7,965 nucleotides of DNA from Acidobacteriota bacterium. GTDB taxonomy: Bacteria > Acidobacteriota > Vicinamibacteria > Marinacidobacterales > SMYC01. The stretch lies in assembly GCA_029263435.1 (NCBI GenBank), contig JAJCXL010000225.1, forward strand, positions 1 to 7,965. Reading direction: 5' to 3'. The stretch's first letter is position 1, and every line of letters starts with the position of its first letter. Made by a program: the position numbers and the translations under genes. The notes below the pieces were generated by a model, which did no database searches, was not told where the DNA came from, and saw only the letters and a program-made list of their open reading frames with translations. This document shows, piece by piece, positions 1 to 5,665 of this stretch.

Positions 1-138
1 CGCTCTCGATTCGATGGTGACTTTCAACTCCGGCGAGACGGCGGTGGGTATGGCGTCTTGCGCTAGGTCGGCGAGCCCGGGACGCTCCATGAGCATCGTC
101 ATGACGATCTCCTCAGGCACCGATTCGACTAAAGACAT
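1..138 (-). CDS. Partial hypothetical protein, N-terminal 46 residues
   Basis: An open frame on the minus strand begins with ATG at 138 and runs without a stop off the left edge, giving 46 residues that start MSLVESVPEEIV and end at ...VTIESRA. An in-frame TAG lies immediately upstream (139-141), so translation cannot start earlier; in-frame Met residues 13, 15 and 17 are alternative starts. The fragment is moderately acidic, has no signal peptide or membrane segment, and shows no motif I recognise. No clear Shine-Dalgarno precedes it. Its codon choice (mostly G/C in third position) fits a real gene in this genome, and the orientation makes 139-321 a divergent intergenic region. The function is unknown, and a chance open frame cannot be excluded at this length. 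Confidence 0.45.
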   Translation of the reverse strand, partial: MSLVESVPEEIVMTMLMERPGLADLAQDAIPTAVSPELKVTIESRA

Positions 139-196
139 CTATTGCACGATGAATGCCAGCTCTACTGACGCAGATCTCCAATGAAAACCCGCAAGT

Positions 197-208
197 AGCC
201 CATGGGCT
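197..208. repeat. Perfect 12-bp palindrome AGCCCATGGGCT, possible operator
   Basis: The 12 bases are their own reverse complement, and the symmetry stops at both flanks. The palindrome sits in the divergent intergenic region about 115 bp before the SEC-C start and about 60 bp before the minus-strand gene. The outer arm GTAGCCC is repeated in inverted orientation at 261-267. Dimeric regulators often bind such sites, but a 12-bp palindrome can arise by chance and no regulator gene is visible. Confidence 0.3.
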
Positions 209-307
209 GTCCACGCTGAAGCTACACTCGGCCTGAGAGTGAAGCGTCTTGTAGTGCGCCGGGCTACATCCGCCGGCGACGGACCCATCGTGGTCGGGCA
301 ACTGCGG

Positions 308-313
308 TACACT
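308..313 (+). promoter_or_regulatory. Possible -10 element (TACACT) for a leaderless SEC-C transcript
   Basis: TACACT matches the TANNNT -10 pattern and ends 8 bases before the ATG at 322, so transcription would begin at or next to the start codon. This would account for the lack of a Shine-Dalgarno before that gene. No good -35 hexamer is found 16-18 bases upstream, so support is weak. Confidence 0.2.
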
Positions 314-321
314 GGTTGACG

Positions 322-615
322 ATGACTGAAAAATCGACGGCACGACCGGGGCGCAATCAACCTTGCCACTGCGATTCGGGTCGCAAGTACAAACATTGCT
401 GCCTCGAGAAGGATGAGGCCGCGGAATCCGCGGCACGCGCAAAAGCGGCGGAGAAAGCTGCCGCTGAGGCCTCGAAGTCGGACTCGGAGCCCGACGCCGA
501 GACGAAAACGCAGAAGAAAACACCGAAGCCTCAGACACACCAACCTTGGAAGGCAAACACCTCGAAGGGCTTCGTGCAAAAGACGCGGATGCCACGCAAA
601 GTGGGCGGCGGCTAG
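322..615 (+). CDS. Small SEC-C motif protein
   Basis: This is a 97-residue protein with an N-terminal SEC-C zinc-binding motif at residues 10-27 (GRNQPCHCDSGRKYKHCC). The four zinc ligands are C15, C17, C26 and C27. The usual CPCGSG core reads CHCDSG here, so the glycine after the second Cys is Asp18. SEC-C motifs occur at the C-terminus of SecA, where they contact SecB and ribosomes, and in many small proteins of unknown role. Residues 29-60 are rich in Ala, Lys and Glu and probably form a charged helix. The tail is basic and ends in RKVGGG. There is no signal peptide, so the protein is cytoplasmic. ATG at 322 is preferred; an in-frame TTG at 316 would add two residues. The gene ends 27 bp before the large hydrolase gene and is probably co-transcribed with it, which does not by itself indicate a shared function. 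Confidence 0.85.
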   Translation: MTEKSTARPGRNQPCHCDSGRKYKHCCLEKDEAAESAARAKAAEKAAAEASKSDSEPDAETKTQKKTPKPQTHQPWKANTSKGFVQKTRMPRKVGGG

Positions 616-642
616 AGTTAGGCCGCGGACGGGTAGTCGAAG

Positions 643-3600
643 ATGCTCGCCGCAATCTTTGTAGCACTCACGACCCAAGCGGTCGTGGTGGAGAAAAATG
701 TCGAAGCGGTCATGCGCGACGGCGTCGTGCTCAGAGCCGATATCTACCGGCCGGATAGCGACGACAAGCTCCCCGCTCTTCTGAAACGTACGCCTTACTC
801 CAAGTCGGACCCCGACGAGATCGCTTTGTACCAGCGGCTCGCCAGCCGGGGTTTCGTCGTTGCCGTCCAGGACACCCGCGGCCGCTACACGTCGGACGGC
901 GTCGCGGTTCCCCACGATGAAGCCCGTGACGGAGCCGACACCGTCCTATGGCTCGCGGGGCAATCTTTCGTCAACGGCAAAGTCGGGATGTTCGGCGGGA
1001 GCTACGAGGCCACGACCCAGCTGGCCGCGGCGTCGCTCCAACCCGAAGCGCTCAAAGCACTCTTCCCGTCATCTTCTTACGCGAGCCGCTACGACATGGT
1101 CTATCAGGGCGGAGCGTTCTACCTGCTCGACGGTCTCCGCTGGAACCTGGGCCAGGCGGTGGACGTGCGGCGGAGGCGGCTCGAGCCAACCGTCGATCGC
1201 GATGGACCCACGTGGCTGACCGACGAGCAATCGCGAAACGTCCGAGACCGCCTCGTGTGGCACTTGCCGCTCGACACCATGGAGGCACACGACATCCGTC
1301 AGGACGCACCCGGATATTTCGACATGCTGGAGCATCCGAGCTATGACGCGTTCTGGCACCGCTTCGACATCAGTCGACGCCACGACGCATTCAACGTCCC
1401 CGCTCTCCACCTGACCGGCTGGTATGACAGCTTGCTCGTCGGAACGCTCCGGAACTTCGAAGGGCTCGAAAGCCGAGGCGGACAGCGCCTCATCGTCGGC
1501 CCGTGGACCCACGCACGCCCCCGCCTGGACAGCACGAAGATAGGCGACGTGGATTTCGGACCGGACGCCGGGCTCGACTCCATCGCGCTGATGGAGTCGT
1601 GGTTCGACCGCTGGCTGGTGAACGAGAGTCCCGAGGCCGCATCGGAGCCACCCGTCGAGCTGTTCGTGATGGGCACGAATCAATGGCGCGATGAGACGAC
1701 GTGGCCACTCGAGCGCGCGATCGACACTCCGTTCTACCTCGATGAGAAGAGCGCGCTCGGCCGCGAGGTTCCCGGAGCGGCCGGCATCGATCGCTTCGAT
1801 TACGATCCTCGAGACCCGGTGCTCAGCCCGTCCTATGCCGGCTACTCTCGCGCTCCGATGGACACGCGCTCGATCCAAGCGCGAGAGGACGTGCTGGTCT
1901 ACACATCGCCTCCGCTCGACGACCCGCTCGAAGTGACCGGCTATATCGAGCTCGTTCTTTGGATCGCGTCGTCGGCCCCCGACACCGACTTCACCGGGCG
2001 GCTCCTCGACGTGTTCCCCGACGGTTCTGTCCGCGCGTTGTCGGATGGCATTCTCAGGGCGCGCTACCGCAACGGCTTCGAACGCCCGGAGCTCCTTCGG
2101 CCCGGCGTCGAGACCGAGCTCAGAATCGAGCTCGGAGCGACCAGCAATGTGTTTCTGCCTGGACATCGCATTCAGCTCGAGGTCTCGAGCAGTAACTTCC
2201 CGCGCTACGATCGCAATCCCAACACGGGCCACGCGTTCGGAACGAGCGCGGAGCTAGCCGTCGCCAAACAATCCGTCTTTCGCGGGGGCGGACGGGCGTC
2301 GCGACTCATCCTTCCGGTGGTCCCGCAGCCCGATCCAGAAGCACGATTCTCCGCGGAGGTCTCAGCGACTCGGCTCTCGGAGTTTCATGAGAAGCTCACC
2401 GAGCGGCCTCACCGCGCGGGGACCGACGGCGGACGGGCGGTGGCCGACTATCTCGTAGAAACGCTCACCGAGGCGGGGCTAGAGGTCGAGGTCCACGAGT
2501 ACTTTCCCTACCTGTCTTCACCTCGGTCGGTACAGATCGCGAGACTCTTACCCACGCCCTTGTCCATCAATACGCGCGAGCCCGCGGACCCGCGTGACCC
2601 GACGAGCTCCCACCCTGAGCTCGAGCCGGGCTTCGTCGGCTACTCCGCCTCCGGCACGGTCACGGGCGACGTCGTCTATGTCGGCTACGGACTCCCCGCC
2701 GACTACGAAGAGCTCGACGTAGACGTACGCGGAAAAATTGCCCTCGCCCGCTACGGCCGGAGCCACCGCGCGGTGAAGGTGCATACCGCACAGGAGAAGG
2801 GTGCTCTCGGCGTCATTCTTTACAGCGACCCGGAGGATGACGGCGCCGGGAGAGGACTCACCTGGCCGGAGGGGCCGTGGCGCGGCGACGAACAGATCCA
2901 ACGAGGCAACGCCAAGTTCAGCTGGTTCTGGCATGGAGATCCGCTGACACCCGGTGAGCCGGCGACGCGCGATGCGCGAAGGCTTTCTCCGAAGACGGCG
3001 CCGACGCTGCCCTCGATCCCGGTCGCTCCTATTTCTGCCCGAGAGGCGGCCAAGCTTCGTGTCCCGGGAGCAACGGTCCGTTTGAGCGTGACCATGAACG
3101 ACGGTGAGACCGCCATTCGAAACGTCATCGCCAAGATTCCGGGCACGGAGGTTCCGGAGCGATGGGTGATGCTGGGCACGCACCACGACGCGTGGACCTT
3201 CGGCGGCGTCGATCCGGGCTCAGCGGCCGCGAGCCTGCTCGAAGTCGCCCGTGCCCTCCAAGCTTCGACGGACACCGGCTGGCGCCCCCGACGCTCCATC
3301 GTCTTCGCGTTTTGGGACGCCGAGGAATACGGGCTCGTCGGCTCGACGGAGTTCGCGGAAGACCACATCGAGGAGCTTCGCGAGAAAGTCGCGGTCTACA
3401 TCAACACGGACATGTACAACGGAACCCGCCTCGTCGCCGGGGGAACGCCGACCCTCCAAGACTTCGTCGAGACCCTGGTCGCCGACATGCCCGAGATCGA
3501 GCTCGTACAAGAAGAGCTCAACGCGCTCGGAAGCGGGGCGGATTTCGTTCCGTTCCAGGACTACGTGGGGCTTCCGACATTGTCCCTGGAGTTCTTGTTC

Positions 3601-4176
3601 GAAGGTGGGTGGGGATTCGGGACCTATCACTCGAACTACGACAGTCGGTATTGGATGACGAGGCACGGCGACACGGACTTCGAGCAGGGCGCTCTGCTCG
3701 CCCAGCTTCTAGGGAAAACCGCCATACGGCTCGCGACGGCCTCGGTTCTGCCGTATCGCTTCTCCTATTACGGGGGAAAGATGTCCGAGTTCGTCGATCT
3801 CGCGGAGTCGTGGGGTGACGGCACTCATCGGTTCGAGGCGCTTCGAGTCCGCGCGAAAGAGATCGAGCGCAAGAGTGTCGAGCTCGAGCGCCTGATCTCG
3901 GAGACCCGGACCCCGCTTCCGCCGGGGCTCAACGACGGGCTGATGCGGCTCGAGCACGCTTTGATCGACGAGACCGAGCCCGCCGATGAGCGGTGGTACC
4001 GCCACGTCATTTACGGTTGGAATATCTTCGCGCTCTACTCGGGCCAGCCCTTTCCGGGCCTCGCGGCGGCGATCACGCGCGGCTCCGACGCCGACATCGC
4101 CCGCGAAGCCGCCCGCATCGAACGCGCGTTGTCGCGTTTGGCTGCCGAGGTCGATGCTCTAATCTCGACGTTCTAG
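643..4176 (+). CDS. CocE/X-Pro peptidase (S15-type) fused to GCPII-like M28B metallopeptidase
   Basis: This 1177-residue protein is a fusion of two complete enzymes. Residues ~20-350 form a CocE/NonD alpha/beta hydrolase: nucleophile Ser120 in GMFGGSYE, Asp262 in GWYDS, His290 in GPWTH and probable oxyanion Tyr52 in RTPYSK. The X-Pro C-terminal jelly-roll follows (~365-559), ending in the typical SRLILPVV. After about ten residues, an M28B peptidase of the glutamate carboxypeptidase II type begins (~567): a PA-type insert (~670-800, with ARYG, GVILYSDP and DPLTPG), then zinc ligands His847, Asp857, Glu895, Asp923 and His996 with general base Glu894, and a transferrin-receptor-type dimerisation domain (~1030-1177, with YRHVIYG and PFPG). 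Likely activities are cleavage of X-Pro dipeptides, esters or amides, plus exopeptidase action. Upstream in-frame TAGs (613, 619, 634) exclude an earlier start than ATG 643. The first 13 residues are hydrophobic but carry no positive n-region, so secretion is plausible rather than shown. Domain assignment is firm; substrates are unknown. Confidence 0.93.
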   Translation: MLAAIFVALTTQAVVVEKNVEAVMRDGVVLRADIYRPDSDDKLPALLKRTPYSKSDPDEIALYQRLASRGFVVAVQDTRGRYTSDGVAVPHDEARDGADTVLWLAGQSFVNGKVGMFGGSYEATTQLAAASLQPEALKALFPSSSYASRYDMVYQGGAFYLLDGLRWNLGQAVDVRRRRLEPTVDRDGPTWLTDEQSRNVRDRLVWHLPLDTMEAHDIRQDAPGYFDMLEHPSYDAFWHRFDISRRHDAFNVPALHLTGWYDSLLVGTLRNFEGLESRGGQRLIVGPWTHARPRLDSTKIGDVDFGPDAGLDSIALMESWFDRWLVNESPEAASEPPVELFVMGTNQWRDETTWPLERAIDTPFYLDEKSALGREVPGAAGIDRFDYDPRDPVLSPSYAGYSRAPMDTRSIQAREDVLVYTSPPLDDPLEVTGYIELVLWIASSAPDTDFTGRLLDVFPDGSVRALSDGILRARYRNGFERPELLRPGVETELRIELGATSNVFLPGHRIQLEVSSSNFPRYDRNPNTGHAFGTSAELAVAKQSVFRGGGRASRLILPVVPQPDPEARFSAEVSATRLSEFHEKLTERPHRAGTDGGRAVADYLVETLTEAGLEVEVHEYFPYLSSPRSVQIARLLPTPLSINTREPADPRDPTSSHPELEPGFVGYSASGTVTGDVVYVGYGLPADYEELDVDVRGKIALARYGRSHRAVKVHTAQEKGALGVILYSDPEDDGAGRGLTWPEGPWRGDEQIQRGNAKFSWFWHGDPLTPGEPATRDARRLSPKTAPTLPSIPVAPISAREAAKLRVPGATVRLSVTMNDGETAIRNVIAKIPGTEVPERWVMLGTHHDAWTFGGVDPGSAAASLLEVARALQASTDTGWRPRRSIVFAFWDAEEYGLVGSTEFAEDHIEELREKVAVYINTDMYNGTRLVAGGTPTLQDFVETLVADMPEIELVQEELNALGSGADFVPFQDYVGLPTLSLEFLFEGGWGFGTYHSNYDSRYWMTRHGDTDFEQGALLAQLLGKTAIRLATASVLPYRFSYYGGKMSEFVDLAESWGDGTHRFEALRVRAKEIERKSVELERLISETRTPLPPGLNDGLMRLEHALIDETEPADERWYRHVIYGWNIFALYSGQPFPGLAAAITRGSDADIAREAARIERALSRLAAEVDALISTF

Positions 4177-4185
4177 TCGCATCGA

Positions 4186-4221
4186 GCCCCCGTCTCAGCA
4201 CCGATCGACGGATTCCGGGGC
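4186..4221 (+). terminator. Imperfect hairpin after the peptidase gene
   Basis: Ten bases after the stop codon, GCCCC (4186-4190) can pair with GGGGC (4217-4221) and the adjoining CGTC (4191-4194) with GACG (4207-4210). The loop is 12 bases and a 6-base bulge lies on the 3' side. No T-run follows, so this is not a canonical intrinsic terminator. It could be a weak or Rho-assisted 3' end separating the peptidase gene from the next operon. The rest of the 150-bp gap shows no clear promoter. Confidence 0.22.
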
Positions 4222-4326
4222 CTGCCATTTCGTGCCCAATCATCGACACCGTCTACCGTGAATCCGGCATTGATATCGGGAATCCACCCCATCCCCTCCC
4301 GGGGCATTTCGCGTTGAAATAGCCGA

Positions 4327-5640
4327 ATGCTCGTGCGCCTTTCTTATCTGTGGGAGAAAGTGACTTCGAGCTATTGGTTCATCCCGACCTTGATGCTCGG
4401 CGGCAGCGCGGTGTTGTCGGTGGTCATGCTCGAGATCGACTATCGAGTGGGGCAGTCGCTGGCCAAACAGATCGACTGGGTGCACGCGGTCGGACCGGCC
4501 GGCGCTCGCGCACTGCTATCCGTCGTCGCAAGCTCCATGATCACGGTGGCGGGGGTCGTGTTCTCCATCACGATCGTCGTCCTGACGCTCGCCTCGTCCC
4601 AATACGGCCCCCGGGTCCTGCGGAACTTTTTCAGGGACATCACGACCTCGGCCGTGTTCGGAACTTTTCTAGCCACCTTTCTCTATTGCCTCCTGGTGCT
4701 GAGAGTCATCGACGATGACGACGGCACCCGCGTGCCCTACGGTGCCGTGAGCGTCGCTGTCGGCTTCGCGCTCGCAAGCTTGTTGGTGTTGATCTACTTC
4801 ATTCATCACATCTCGACATCTATCCAAGCCTCCGCGATCGTCGAGGGTGCTTACAACGAGCTCCTCCCGTCCATCGACAGAACCTTTCCCGCTCGCGCAG
4901 GAGAAAACGCACCGACAGCGTCATCGAACAGCGCGCCGGAGTCCGCCGCGCACGTTCGCTCCTTCAAGACAATTCACTCGGGCTACATCCTTCGCATCGA
5001 TGACGCGGGCGTGCTGAAGATCGCTACCGAGCATGATGCGCGGGTCGAGATCGTCGAGCGGCCCGGTGGGTTCGTCGTAGAGGGGGCGACGCTCGCCACG
5101 GTCCACTCGAAAGAAGAGGTCGACGACGAGGTCCTCGAAGATCTCGCTCAGTTGTTCATCATCGGCCCCGAGCGAACCCCCCATCAAGACGTACTCTTTG
5201 CCTTTCGACAGCTCGTGGAGATTGCGGTGCGATCCCTCTCCCCGGGCGTGAACGATCCTTTCACCGCTCTTCTCTGCATCGACTATCTCGGGGCCGCGCT
5301 ATGTAAAGCCGCGGAACGCGACGCGCCGCCGTCTCATCGTCACGACGAGAACGGCATCCTCCGCCTCAAAGCCGAGCCGATTCGCTTTGGCGAGCTCGCG
5401 GACGCCGCATGGGATGAGATCCGGCACTACGGCGCAGCGGATCCTCAGGTGTCGACGCATTTGATGGATTCGATGAAGACGGTCGCAAAGAGGGTGGTTT
5501 CCGAAGAGAGCCTGAAAGTGGTGCGCGACCAAGCGGGTCACTTGATGGAGGACTGCCGGGATAAGTTGATTGCAGCGCACAAGCTCGCGGCATTGGAAGA
5601 AAGCTTCGTGCAGTTGCAAGGCGCCACGGTGTCCGCATGA
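4327..5640 (+). CDS. DUF2254 family integral membrane protein
   Basis: The 437-residue protein has the length and layout of the DUF2254 family (COG4325-type predicted membrane proteins), whose function is unknown. Four hydrophobic segments lie at about residues 17-36, 61-89, 106-127 and 137-160, followed by a soluble C-terminal half. Family hallmarks are visible: TLASSQYGPRVLRNFFRD between the second and third segments (~87-104), YCLLVLR (~120-126), and FRQLVEIAVRSLSPGVNDPF (~293-312) in the soluble domain. ATG 4327 is the only sensible start because TGA at 4315-4317 closes the frame just upstream. The Shine-Dalgarno is poor. The stop lies 25 bp before the AsmA-like gene, so this is probably the first gene of a three-gene envelope operon. 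The protein should sit in the inner membrane; its partner or substrate cannot be read from the sequence. Confidence 0.92.
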   Translation: MLVRLSYLWEKVTSSYWFIPTLMLGGSAVLSVVMLEIDYRVGQSLAKQIDWVHAVGPAGARALLSVVASSMITVAGVVFSITIVVLTLASSQYGPRVLRNFFRDITTSAVFGTFLATFLYCLLVLRVIDDDDGTRVPYGAVSVAVGFALASLLVLIYFIHHISTSIQASAIVEGAYNELLPSIDRTFPARAGENAPTASSNSAPESAAHVRSFKTIHSGYILRIDDAGVLKIATEHDARVEIVERPGGFVVEGATLATVHSKEEVDDEVLEDLAQLFIIGPERTPHQDVLFAFRQLVEIAVRSLSPGVNDPFTALLCIDYLGAALCKAAERDAPPSHRHDENGILRLKAEPIRFGELADAAWDEIRHYGAADPQVSTHLMDSMKTVAKRVVSEESLKVVRDQAGHLMEDCRDKLIAAHKLAALEESFVQLQGATVSA

Positions 5641-5655
5641 AGTCCAGAGAGTGTC

Positions 5656-5660
5656 GGAGG
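5656..5660 (+). promoter_or_regulatory. Shine-Dalgarno GGAGG for the AsmA-like gene
   Basis: GGAGG ends five bases before ATG 5666, an ideal spacing and the best ribosome-binding site in the window. It decides the start in favour of ATG 5666. In-frame upstream alternatives are TTG 5570, which would overlap the DUF2254 gene, and GTG 5651. Confidence 0.75.
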
Positions 5661-5665
5661 CGGCG

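Larger units (their letters stand above)
139..321. other. Divergent intergenic region
   Basis: This 183-bp stretch separates the minus-strand partial gene from the plus-strand SEC-C gene and should contain the promoters for both. It holds a perfect 12-bp palindrome (197-208), a 7-bp inverted repeat (GTAGCCC at 195-201 with GGGCTAC at 261-267), a small hairpin (CACTC 225-229 with GAGTG 237-241, 7-base loop) and an 8-bp palindrome CGCCGGCG (271-278). I see no convincing -35/-10 pair, tRNA or riboswitch. Open frames crossing it on the minus strand have Arg/Ser/Pro-rich translations typical of non-coding GC-rich DNA. Confidence 0.5.

Noticed and set aside
316..321. TTG 316 as the SEC-C start
   Set aside because: It adds only two residues before an ATG and has no ribosome-binding site in its favour.
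139..915. 258-codon minus-strand frame spanning the SEC-C gene and the start of the large peptidase gene
   Set aside because: It overlaps two well-supported plus-strand genes. Its Leu/Arg-rich translation mirrors the Ala/Glu/Lys-rich SEC-C region and shows no motif.
1069..2232. 387-codon open frame on the minus strand opposite the CocE-like domain
   Set aside because: Its translation is Arg/Val/Glu-rich with no recognisable domain, and it lies wholly opposite a region with a clear hydrolase fold and intact catalytic residues. Long antisense frames are expected from G/C-ending codons.
2548..3186. 212-codon minus-strand frame opposite the PA domain
   Set aside because: It is antisense to conserved M28B residues and has an Arg/Gly-rich translation without domain features.
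643..4176. Possibility that the fusion is two genes missed by a lost stop
   Set aside because: There is no internal start with a Shine-Dalgarno or signal peptide near 2300-2400, and the frame is continuous with consistent codon use. It stays open only as an assembly-error question for read data.
4270..4275. TTGATA as a -35 box for the DUF2254 operon
   Set aside because: No TANNNT-like -10 element lies 16-19 bases downstream; that stretch is C-rich.
5570..5665. Upstream in-frame extension of the AsmA-like protein from TTG 5570
   Set aside because: It would overlap the DUF2254 gene by 71 bases and add a Cys/Arg-rich leader ahead of the membrane anchor. GGAGG five bases before ATG 5666 gives a much better start.
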